From RBG-16-64-43 sp964353865 (GTDB taxonomy: Bacteria; Chloroflexota; Anaerolineae; Anaerolineales; RBG-16-64-43): 21,005 nt of DNA. Positions 15,083 to 21,005 of this stretch are shown here, piece after piece (within the stretch, counting starts at the first letter, position 1; each line of letters opens with the position of its first letter). The position numbers were made by a program, and so were the translations under genes. The stretch spans positions 1-21,005 of the forward strand of contig CAYGXJ010000130.1 in NCBI GenBank assembly GCA_964353865.1, given 5' to 3'. Under the pieces are notes generated by a model. It made no database searches, was not told where the DNA came from, and saw nothing but the letters and a program-made list of their open reading frames with translations.

Positions 15083-15111
15083 GCGAATCATACTCGAATA
15101 TCCAGATTCGC
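15083..15111. promoter_or_regulatory. inverted repeat in MFS gene leader (possible operator)
   Basis: GCGAATC (15083-15089) and GATTCGC (15105-15111) are a perfect 7-bp inverted repeat with 15 bases between, so the half-site centres are 22 bp apart, about two helical turns. A further GAATA lies inside. It covers a TATGAT hexamer (15087-15092, minus) and sits just downstream of the candidate -10 of the MFS promoter, a common place for repressor operators of exporter genes. No regulator gene is adjacent. Confidence 0.4.
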
Positions 15112-15119
15112 CGAGGGGG

Positions 15120-15148
15120 ATTTTTGAGGATGTTGGCAGGGTTGTCAA
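15120..15148 (-). promoter_or_regulatory. sigma70-like promoter for the MFS gene
   Basis: On the minus strand, a perfect TTGACA (15148-15143) is followed after exactly 17 bases by AAAAAT (15125-15120, 4/6 to TATAAT). The leader to the ATG at 14986 would be about 125 bases. It is the best -35/-10 pair I found in the window. Confidence 0.55.
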
Positions 15149-15173
15149 GCCGATCGCGCGCTGCAGTCCTCTT

Positions 15174-15347
15174 CGTCATTCCCAGCGCGCGTCATGGGTC
15201 GTATTCCGAGCGCGCGAAGCTAGCGAGGAATCTCGGCTGGCGATAGCAGGCAGGCCGCAGGTGCCAGAGAGGAGACCTCCGTTGGTGCCGAGATTGCCGC
15301 GTCACAACGCCCCGCGCAGCGGGGGCATTGTTCCTCGCAACGACATT
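15174..15347. repeat. inverted-repeat element of the CGTCATTCC...GGAATCTCGG kind
   Basis: The left arm starts CGTCATTCC and contains ATTCCGAGCGCG and GCGAGGAATCTCGGC; the right arm is GCCGAGATT (15287-15295, perfect complement of AATCTCGGC at 15229-15237) followed by CCCCGCGCAGCGGGG (15310-15324, hairpin) and ends TTCCTCGCAACGACATT. Non-coding elements with this CGTCATTCCGAGC / GAGGAATCTCGG arrangement are scattered in many genomes of Chloroflexota and other phyla. Here the copy is degenerate. Frames through it translate to typical repeat peptides and should not be called genes. Confidence 0.55.
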
Positions 15348-15603
15348 ATCAGGTTGAGGAAGAATGCGCTACCTCGTCCCTCCCCCGGGTTGACTCTTCC
15401 ACATTGAGGCTCCGATATGCCGGCGGAGCGGAAAGGGGTGGGGGTGAGCGCCGGACATCCCCTATTCCGTAAGCTCCCAGAGGAATCCCGACATGCGGGA
15501 GCCAGCAAGTTGCTGGCGCAGAGGGAAGTGACCCCGTGGAGCCGCGAGTGCCCTAACGCTTCGGGTCGCTGGGCGTCGCCTCGAGCAGCGAGAGGTGGCG
15601 GTA
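15348..15603. other. non-coding stretch downstream of the repeat element
   Basis: No supported gene on either strand. It holds a G-rich segment (AAAGGGGTGGGGGTGAG near 15430-15447), a small perfect hairpin GCCAGC-AAGTT-GCTGGC (about 15501-15517), and an inverted pair CTCCC/GGGAG around 15475-15500. It may be further degenerate repeat sequence. Two same-strand small genes end at its right border. Confidence 0.45.
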
Positions 15604-15771
15604 CTAGCTGTGGTCGCGCCGCCGGCGCGTTTGTTTGATCAATTGCTGCGCCGCATCCGCCAGATCGGTTGTCGCCCGGCTTGTCAAGATCCGAGAGACG
15701 AGCTGCTCGACCGGCAAATCCTCGTCGGGCGCCGGTCTCATATCGGAATCGGGATGCAGATCCTCAGGCAT
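15604..15771 (-). CDS. 55-residue hypothetical protein
   Basis: A short gene with a very good ribosome binding site: GGAGGGGG lies directly upstream of the ATG at 15771. The product starts MPEDLHPDSDMRPAPDEDLP, is acidic in its first half, has a helical middle (VEQLVSRILTSRATTDLADAAQQLIKQ) and ends with a basic run TRRRRDHS. I recognise no family. It follows the interrupted small membrane gene by 23 bases on the same strand, so the two were probably one operon. The charge separation and helix suggest a small adaptor, DNA-binding or partner peptide, but nothing in the sequence decides this. Codon use (many GAT/GAC, CGG/CGC) fits a real gene of this genome. Confidence 0.6.
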   Translation of the reverse strand: MPEDLHPDSDMRPAPDEDLPVEQLVSRILTSRATTDLADAAQQLIKQTRRRRDHS

Positions 15772-15794
15772 GCCCCCCTCCTTCGATGATGCGC

Positions 15795-16154
15795 CTAGCC
15801 GTGGGCTGGCGGGACGGTCGCGCCAAGCTCAGCGGCCAGGCCGTTGATCGTTCCCCTCAGATTGCGCTTGTCGAGAAAGCTGTCGAGCATTCGCGCCCCG
15901 CTCAGCCCGCTGATCAGTGCGGAGGCATAGACCGTTGGCGGCTCGGGGTTGGAAAGGCCAAGGGCCCAGAAGGCAAACGCAGCCAGGCTGCCGATGATTG
16001 CGTTGCCGACCCAGCCCAGATCATAGCCGTAGGTCCCGTCGGGCAGCTTCACCTTGCGCGGACGGCGCAGCACGCCGCCCAACAAGGCATTGCCAACGCC
16101 CCCAAGGAATCAGGCGACGATCACCAAAACAGGCGTCCACGTGTCCAGGCGCAT
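15795..16154 (-). pseudogene. small membrane protein gene interrupted by an in-frame TGA
   Basis: The ATG at 16154 has a near-perfect GGGAGGTGA ribosome binding site just upstream. The frame reads 14 codons (MRLDTWTPVLVIVA), then TGA at 16112-16110, then continues without another stop for 104 codons to TAG at 15795. The continuation FLGGVGNALLGGVLRR completes a hydrophobic helix with the first 14 residues, so the stop falls inside one membrane segment, which argues that the two parts belong together. A second helix is WVGNAIIGSLAAFAFWALGL (48-67) and a third weaker one follows at 76-94. TGA is used as a normal stop elsewhere here. The gene is either a recent pseudogene, a sequencing or assembly error, or restarts at a TTG near 16085. 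The family is unknown; the layout is reminiscent of small DUF4257-like membrane proteins, not demonstrated. Confidence 0.55.
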
Positions 16155-16324
16155 GTCTCACCTCCCTCGCCATGGTCTTGCTGTTTGTTCCATCGTGTAC
16201 CAGAGCCCGGCGGTCGCCAATCAGGATCCGGGCGATGTGTGAATCTAGATTGAATTGCAGAGCTCATTTGTGGGTCGCTGCGGGGGTCCGGGGACCTCAG
16301 CCGGTGCCCGCGGCCAAGCAGGTG

Positions 16325-16330
16325 TAATAT
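16325..16330 (+). promoter_or_regulatory. candidate extended -10 upstream of symporter gene
   Basis: TAATAT preceded by TG one base earlier (GTG-TAATAT context) resembles an extended -10, about 95 bases before the chosen GTG start at 16426. No matching -35. Weak prediction. Confidence 0.25.
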
Positions 16331-16425
16331 CGGCAGGACGCCGGGGGCGCGAGGCGCCCGCGAACTGGCATGCGGCCACGCCCCGGATGATGCGCCCGGC
16401 GATCCCCTGTTCGCGGAGTGCGCCA

Positions 16426-17793
16426 GTGGCCGATCGCCTCCCTCGACGCGCCAAGCTGATCTATGGATCGGGCGACCTCGGATTCAGCCTGACCTCGACA
16501 ATCGTCGGCGCATACTTCGCCATATTCCTCACGGATGTGGTCGGCGTGTCGCCGGGGATTGCGGCGCTGGCCATTTTTGTCGGCCGCTCGTGGGACTACC
16601 TGAACGACCCGCTCATCGGGCACATCACCGACCGCACGCGCACGCGCTGGGGCCGGCGGCGCCCATTCCTGTTGTTCGGCGCGCTGCCCTTTGCAGCGGC
16701 CTTTGCGCTGATGTGGTTGCGCCCGCCGATTGCCAGCCCATGGGGCCTGGCCGCGTACTACGCCCTGGCTTATGTGCTGTACGACGCGGCGGCGACTTTC
16801 GTCTACATGCCCTATTTTGCGCTGACGCCGGAACTGACCAGCGACTATGATGAACGCACCTCGCTCACTTCCTTCCGTATGTTCTTTTCGATCGTAGGCA
16901 GCCTGATCGCCTTCACCGTCCCGCTTGCCATCGTTGGTCGTTTTTCGCCCGAGAATGCCTCGAGCGTCCTGCTCATGGGTGCGGCGTTCGGGCTCGTGAG
17001 CGCCCTGCCGCTCATGCTCGTGTTCTTCGGCACGCGGGAGCGCGAGGCGTTCATGGAGCAGGCCCAGCCGACGCTGCGCCAGTCGCTGCGCGCGGCGGCC
17101 CGCAACCGCCCCTTCATCTTCAGCGTGGGGATCTTCCTGTTCACCTGGGTGGCCATAGACATCTTGCAGGCGACACTGCTCTACTTCGTCAAGTACATCG
17201 TGGTGCGCGAAGCGGAGAGCGACCTGATTATGGCGACTATTTTCGTGGTGGCGCTTTTCGCGCTGCCGCTGTGGACCTTCGTCAGCCGCCGCTGGAACAA
17301 GAAGCGGGCTTACGTGGCAGGCATCGCCTTCTGGGCGGCGGTGCAACTCGTGCTGGTGACGCTGGGGCCCTCCTCTAGCTTGGCCTTGATCCTCGGCCTG
17401 TGCGTGCTGGCGGGCATCGGCGTGGGCGCCGCCCACATTCTGCCTTGGTCGATCCTTCCGGATGCGATCGAATGGGGCGAGCTTGAGAGCGGTGAGCGCC
17501 ACGAGGGCATGTTCTACAGCCTGGTCACGCTGGCGCAGAAGGTGGCCTCGTCGATTGCGATCCCGCTGGTGCTGCTCGTGTTGCAGGTCACGGGATACGT
17601 ACCCAACAGCGCAGCCCAACCGGCGGGCGCGCTGGCCGGCATCCGCATCGCCGTGGGGCCGATCCCAGCGGCGCTGCTTGGAGGCGGCATCCTGTTCGCC
17701 CTGGTCTACCCGCTCGGGCGCGAACGCTACGCCCACCTGACCCAAGAACTCGAGGCACGCCGCCAGGCGCGGCGCGAGGCATCCCATGACTGA
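16426..17793 (+). CDS. GPH-family (MFS_2) sugar:cation symporter
   Basis: A 455-residue, 12-helix transporter of the glycoside-pentoside-hexuronide:cation symporter family (MelB-like). The first loop carries the diagnostic pattern, read as GRSWDYLNDPLIGHITDR (53-70) followed by TRWGRRRPF (73-81). A later loop LPWSILPDAIEWGE, followed by GERHEGMFYS, is also typical for the family. It probably imports a sugar or glycoside with Na+ or H+. The frame is open back to 16255, but the GTG at 16426 has GGAG at 16415-16418 and yields MADRLPRRAKLIYGSGDLG, the normal N-terminus and family length. The last 8 bases overlap the next gene, so they are co-translated. The isomerase and transketolase-like genes downstream would fit sugar use. 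Confidence 0.88.
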   Translation: MADRLPRRAKLIYGSGDLGFSLTSTIVGAYFAIFLTDVVGVSPGIAALAIFVGRSWDYLNDPLIGHITDRTRTRWGRRRPFLLFGALPFAAAFALMWLRPPIASPWGLAAYYALAYVLYDAAATFVYMPYFALTPELTSDYDERTSLTSFRMFFSIVGSLIAFTVPLAIVGRFSPENASSVLLMGAAFGLVSALPLMLVFFGTREREAFMEQAQPTLRQSLRAAARNRPFIFSVGIFLFTWVAIDILQATLLYFVKYIVVREAESDLIMATIFVVALFALPLWTFVSRRWNKKRAYVAGIAFWAAVQLVLVTLGPSSSLALILGLCVLAGIGVGAAHILPWSILPDAIEWGELESGERHEGMFYSLVTLAQKVASSIAIPLVLLVLQVTGYVPNSAAQPAGALAGIRIAVGPIPAALLGGGILFALVYPLGRERYAHLTQELEARRQARREASHD

Positions 17794-18922
17794 CATCGAG
17801 ATTCGAGCGGTGGTGAGCGCACGCGAGCGGCGCACCTTTCTCACATTTCCGTGGCGCATCTACCGCGGCGACCCGCTGTGGGTGCCGCCGCTCCTGCCCG
17901 AGCGCGCGAAGACGATCGACCCGCGAAGTGGCGCGTTCTTCTTGCGCGGCCAAGCCGAATTCTTCATCGCCTGGCGCGCGGGCCGGCCGGTGGGCACGAT
18001 CTGCGCAGCGGAGGACCGCGTGACCAATGCCCAGCGCGGCAAGCGCGACTGCATGTTCGGCTTCTTCGAATGCATCCAGGACCAGGCGGTGGCCTTTGCC
18101 CTGTTCGACCACGTGGCGGGCTGGGGACGCGCCCGCGGGCTGGACTCGCTCTACGGGCCGTGGAACCTGGACTATGAGGATTCGTATGGCGTGCTGCTGG
18201 AGGGGCGCGACCGGCCGCCGGTCCTTCTGTGCGGCCACACACCAGCTTACTACCAGCAGATGCACGAGGCTTATGGGTTCCGGCCGGCGCGCGGCGACAA
18301 CCTGGCCTACCAGATACAACTCGACCACGACACGCCCGCCCTGCAGCTCATCGCCAAGCTGGCCGAGCGCATGCGGCGGCGCGGCACGATAACGATTCGC
18401 CATGCCGACCTCGCGCATTGGGAAGACGAGGTGGACCGTCTGATACCGCTGATGAACGCGGCGCTGGCCCACCTGCCGGATTTCATCCCCTGGCAGCCTG
18501 AAGCCTTACGAGCCACGCTGGGTGCCTTTCGCCAGATCGCGGATCCCGAACTCGTCCTCTTCGCTGAGGTGAAAGGGCGCGTGGTGGGCTGGTTCCCGGC
18601 GGTGCCCAACATCAACGAGGCGCTTATCCACGCCAACGGGCTGCGCTACCCGTGGGACTATGCGCGCTTGGCCTGGCACATGCGCAGGCGGCCGAGGTGC
18701 GCCGCCATCAAGAGCGGGGTGGTGCTGCCCGAATACTGGGACACGGGCGTGAGCGTGTTGCTTTTCGACGAAATGGCGCGCCGGCTGCATGCCAAGGGCT
18801 ATACTTGGGCGGATCTCTCGCTAACCTCGGACGACAACCCATACGCGCCGCACCTCATCGAGCGCGCCGGGGCGAGGGTCTACAAGCGCTACCGCGTCTA
18901 CCGCAAGCCCATTGCTCCGTGA
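17786..18922 (+). CDS. GNAT-fold N-acetyltransferase-like protein (YghO-like)
   Basis: A 378-residue soluble protein. N-terminal RTFLTFPWRIYRGDPLWVPPL (about 16-36) and RLHAKGYTWADLSLTSDDN with the ending ERAGARVYKRYRVYRKPI (about 357-376) are characteristic of a large group of uncharacterised GNAT-related proteins of 370-390 residues (YghO type), which contain two degenerate GNAT-like halves. The middle has GFFECIQDQAVAFALFDHV and GPWNLDYEDSYGVLLEG. The acyl-CoA pyrophosphate loop is not obvious, so catalysis is unproven. ATG at 17786 overlaps the symporter end by 8 bases. Its link to the transporter is only positional. Confidence 0.75.
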   Translation: MTDIEIRAVVSARERRTFLTFPWRIYRGDPLWVPPLLPERAKTIDPRSGAFFLRGQAEFFIAWRAGRPVGTICAAEDRVTNAQRGKRDCMFGFFECIQDQAVAFALFDHVAGWGRARGLDSLYGPWNLDYEDSYGVLLEGRDRPPVLLCGHTPAYYQQMHEAYGFRPARGDNLAYQIQLDHDTPALQLIAKLAERMRRRGTITIRHADLAHWEDEVDRLIPLMNAALAHLPDFIPWQPEALRATLGAFRQIADPELVLFAEVKGRVVGWFPAVPNINEALIHANGLRYPWDYARLAWHMRRRPRCAAIKSGVVLPEYWDTGVSVLLFDEMARRLHAKGYTWADLSLTSDDNPYAPHLIERAGARVYKRYRVYRKPIAP

Positions 18923-19024
18923 GCGCACAGGTCGGCGTGACGGTCTGGCCGGACAGGGGCGCAAACCCGAGAACCCGGTGCCGCCGCCCGGCTAGGGCCG
19001 CGGCGCTATTCGAAAGGACAACCG

Positions 19025-19942
19025 ATGGACACGCACTGGGACAACTTTTGCACGATGAGCATCGTGCACTTCATGGCCTACCCCAGGACCATCACCGGTG
19101 AGGGGCCGATCGCCGAAAGCATGGCCAAGATCGCGGCCGACACCTTTTTCGGCGGCATCGAGATCACCCACATCAAAGCCCCGGCCGAACGCGAGGCGGC
19201 GCGGCAGGTGCTCGTGGCTTCGCATATCGGCGTAGGCTACGGTGCGCAGCCGGCCGTGCTCCAGGGCAAGCTCAACCCTAATAGCCTGGATGAAGCGGAG
19301 CGCGCTGCGGCCGTGACGGTGCTCAAGACGCGCATCGACGAGGCCGCCTGGTACGGCGCCAAGCGCCTGGCCTTTCTCTCCGGTAAAGATCCAGGCCAGA
19401 AGGACCGCGGCGCGGCACTCAAGGCGCTCGTCACCTCGACCAAGGAGCTGTGTGCCTACGGGCGCGAGAAGGGCGTGGCGCCGACCTGCGAGACATTCGA
19501 TCGCGACGTGGACAAGAAAGCGCTCATCGGGCCAAGCCCGCTTGCGGCGGAGTACGCCGCGGCCGTACGTGCGAGCTTCCCGGAATTCGGCCTGATGTAT
19601 GATCTGAGCCATCAACCGCTGCTTTCCGAGCACTCGGAGGAGGCGCTGCGTGAGATCAAGGACTTCCTGGTGCACATCCACGTCGGCAATTGTGTGACGA
19701 CGCCGGGCGCGCCCGGCTACGGCGACATGCACCCGCGCTTCGGATGGCCGGGCGGCGCCAACGACACGCCCGAGGTCATCGAGTTCATTCGCGCGTTGTT
19801 CGCGACCGGCTATCTCAAAGCCGGGCGTACGCCGCGGCCGTGGATCGGGTTCGAAGTCAAACCCCTCACGCCGGAAGAAACACCCGAACTGGTCATCGCC
19901 GGCGCCAAGCGCGTGTGGCAAGAGGCCTGGTCGCTCGCCTGA
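19025..19942 (+). CDS. TIM-barrel sugar phosphate isomerase/epimerase-like protein
   Basis: A 305-residue protein of the xylose isomerase-like AP-endonuclease-2 fold. Likely divalent metal ligands are visible in order: E157 (TCETFDRD), D193 (LMYDLSHQ), H219 (FLVHIHVGN), and E277 (WIGFEVKP), with a further GDMHPRFGWPGGAND (233-247) loop near the active site. Such enzymes isomerise or epimerise keto sugars, inosose or hydroxypyruvate-type substrates; the exact one is unknown. Start ATG 19025 has AAAGGA at 19013-19018 with good spacing. It is followed after 67 bases by a transketolase-like gene on the same strand, probably the same operon and a carbohydrate pathway, perhaps fed by the symporter upstream. 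Confidence 0.8.
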   Translation: MDTHWDNFCTMSIVHFMAYPRTITGEGPIAESMAKIAADTFFGGIEITHIKAPAEREAARQVLVASHIGVGYGAQPAVLQGKLNPNSLDEAERAAAVTVLKTRIDEAAWYGAKRLAFLSGKDPGQKDRGAALKALVTSTKELCAYGREKGVAPTCETFDRDVDKKALIGPSPLAAEYAAAVRASFPEFGLMYDLSHQPLLSEHSEEALREIKDFLVHIHVGNCVTTPGAPGYGDMHPRFGWPGGANDTPEVIEFIRALFATGYLKAGRTPRPWIGFEVKPLTPEETPELVIAGAKRVWQEAWSLA

Positions 19943-20009
19943 ACGGTTTGATTCATCCGCACGATCCGGCCCGTGCGCGGGCCGATCATCGCACGAGAAG
20001 GAGTGCACT

Positions 20010-21005
20010 ATGGATGCAGCTCGAGAGGAGCGCCTGGCCCAACGCTACAAGGACCTGACCTCCCATTTCGCGTACTGGGAGCGTACCAAGGACCTGGTCG
20101 ATTCGCTCCTCGACATCACGCTCAACTACCGCCAGAGCGGTCACCCAGGTGGCTCGCGCTCCAAGGTGCACGCCTTCCTGGTCACGCTGCTCAGCGGGGC
20201 CATGCGCTGGGACATCCGTCATCCGGAGAAGCGCTTCGGCGATCGCTTCGTCCTGGTCGGCGGGCATACCATCCCTCTCGTCTACACGACTCTCGCGGTG
20301 CTCAATGAGGCCCTGCGGATAAAGCAGGCTCAGACCCGCGACTCTCGTTACGCGGTGCCCAATGCGGCCGAGCGCATGCTGGTGTGGCAGGATTTGCTCG
20401 CCTTCCGCCACCGGGGCGGGCTCTCGGGCCATGCCGAGATGGAAGGCAAGACGCTGTTCCTCAAATTCAACACCGGCCCCTCCGGCCACGGCGGCCCGGC
20501 CGCCGCGGGTGAGGCGCTGGCGCTCAAGCGCGCCGGAGCCGAGGGCGTCAAGGTGTTCGGGCTCGAGGGTGAAGCGGGCCTCACGCCGGGTGCTACGCAC
20601 GAGATGATGAATTCCGCTTGGGGCCTGGCGCTCGACAACCTGTATCTGCTTGTCGATTGGAACGACTACGGCATCGACGACCACCCGGTGAGCACGGTGG
20701 TGTACGGGACACCCGAGGAGTGGCTCGGCTCGCATGGCTGGCGCGTGTTCGGCGCCGAGTTCGGCAGCGAGTGGGGGCCGATGACCCAGGCGGTGGTTTC
20801 GATGGTGTGGGGCGAGAACCCCGGCCGAGTGCCCTCCGCTGCGTGGTTCAAGACCCGCAAGGGACGCGGCTACCTCAAGTACGACAATCCGTCGCACGGC
20901 TCGCCGCACAAGATAAACGACGACCTGTTCTGGCAGATTCGGCGCGAGTTCGCCGAGAAGTACGGCGCCACCTTCACCAATATGGGTGGCAAAGCGCCCG
21001 GCGAT
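20010..21005 (+). CDS. transketolase-like thiamine diphosphate enzyme, N-terminal part
   Basis: 332 codons from ATG 20010 (AAGGAG at 19998-20003) to the window end with no stop, so the gene is incomplete. It is the pyrimidine/pyrophosphate-binding half of a transketolase-type enzyme: QSGHPGGSRSK (42-52), RFVLVGGHTIPLVYTTLA (79-96), LSGHAEMEG, TGPSGHGGPAAAGEALALKR (155-174, equivalent of the canonical 'GSLGQG...G.A'), and the cofactor region VFGLEGEAGLTPGATHE (182-198) with LVDWNDYGID (214-223). The usual GDG of the thiamine diphosphate motif is GLEGE here, so the metal ligand may be glutamate. It would transfer two-carbon units between sugars or be a related specialised enzyme. Downstream of the sugar isomerase-like gene, likely in one operon. 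Confidence 0.85.
   Translation, partial: MDAAREERLAQRYKDLTSHFAYWERTKDLVDSLLDITLNYRQSGHPGGSRSKVHAFLVTLLSGAMRWDIRHPEKRFGDRFVLVGGHTIPLVYTTLAVLNEALRIKQAQTRDSRYAVPNAAERMLVWQDLLAFRHRGGLSGHAEMEGKTLFLKFNTGPSGHGGPAAAGEALALKRAGAEGVKVFGLEGEAGLTPGATHEMMNSAWGLALDNLYLLVDWNDYGIDDHPVSTVVYGTPEEWLGSHGWRVFGAEFGSEWGPMTQAVVSMVWGENPGRVPSAAWFKTRKGRGYLKYDNPSHGSPHKINDDLFWQIRREFAEKYGATFTNMGGKAPGD

Noticed and set aside
14196..15179. 327-codon open frame on the minus strand overlapping the MFS gene in another frame
   Set aside because: Arg/His/Gly-rich shadow; it crosses the promoter and leader of the MFS gene.
15302..15508. 68-codon minus-strand frame in the repeat block
   Set aside because: Translates a non-coding repeat element; no ribosome binding site and repeat-type peptide (MSLRGT...).
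15130..15794. possible tRNA or other structured RNA gene in the largest gene-poor region
   Set aside because: I found no T-loop GGTTCGANTCC, acceptor stem pairing or CCA-proximal pattern; the hairpins present fit repeat DNA better.
16297..17859. 520-codon open frame on the minus strand opposite the symporter gene
   Set aside because: It mirrors the GC-rich codons of the symporter, is rich in Arg, Gln, His and Glu, and shows no family motif; the plus strand has clear GPH signatures.
18992..20008. 338-codon open frame on the minus strand opposite the isomerase-like gene
   Set aside because: Shadow of the TIM-barrel gene, which has visible metal ligands and a good ribosome binding site.
1..21005. 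CRISPR array, prophage or insertion sequence
   Set aside because: No regularly spaced direct repeats, no integrase, transposase or phage structural gene is seen anywhere in the window.

Overview
The window is a high-GC bacterial chromosomal segment that looks ordinary in architecture: densely packed genes, short intergenic gaps, ATGA/GTGA start-stop overlaps, and frequent GTG/TTG starts. I saw no rRNA, tRNA, CRISPR array, phage structural gene or transposase. The gene mix suggests Chloroflexota (Anaerolineae-like), but this is an inference: secreted proteins with Pro/Thr-rich linkers, a DUF1189-type membrane protein, an AmmeMemoRadiSam radical SAM enzyme next to a histone-deacetylase-like hydrolase, and a transketolase-like enzyme beside a TIM-barrel sugar isomerase. 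No marker gene fixes the taxonomy.

Layout. 1-215: the end of an EamA/DMT transporter. 609-1424: a membrane-anchored Mrr-like (restriction endonuclease fold) protein whose nuclease motif looks degenerate. 1646-2812: a spore-photoproduct-lyase-like radical SAM protein with an added C-terminal PolX-type helix-hairpin-helix domain. 2890-3558 (minus): an AT-richer SAM-methyltransferase-like gene, probably acquired. 3836-6399: three envelope proteins of unknown function (single-TM anchored, secreted, and DUF1189-like multi-TM). 6503-8697: AmrS-type radical SAM enzyme translationally coupled to an AcuC/HDAC-family deacetylase. 9055-11630: a three-gene ABC-2 exporter (ATPase plus two permeases). 11668-13639: a class I methyltransferase and a glycosyltransferase-like protein, closed by a clear rho-independent terminator. 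13742-14986 (minus): an MFS drug-type exporter with a good sigma70-like promoter and an inverted repeat in its leader. 15.17-15.6 kb: non-coding DNA with an inverted-repeat element of the widespread CGTCATTCC...GGAATCTCGG type. 15604-16154 (minus): two small genes, the first interrupted by an in-frame TGA. 16426-18922: a GPH-type sugar:cation symporter overlapping a GNAT-like protein. 19025-21005: a sugar isomerase/epimerase-like protein and the first 332 codons of a transketolase-like enzyme that runs off the window.

Functional units. The clearest co-transcribed sets are the ABC exporter trio, the AmrS/deacetylase pair, the symporter/GNAT pair and the isomerase/transketolase pair. The most unusual items are the radical SAM-HhH fusion, the catalytically doubtful membrane-bound Mrr-like protein, the interrupted small membrane gene with its unlisted 55-aa partner, the transketolase-like enzyme with an altered thiamine-diphosphate motif, and the regulatory-looking leader of the MFS gene. 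I did not find convincing evidence for a wholly new multi-gene system.
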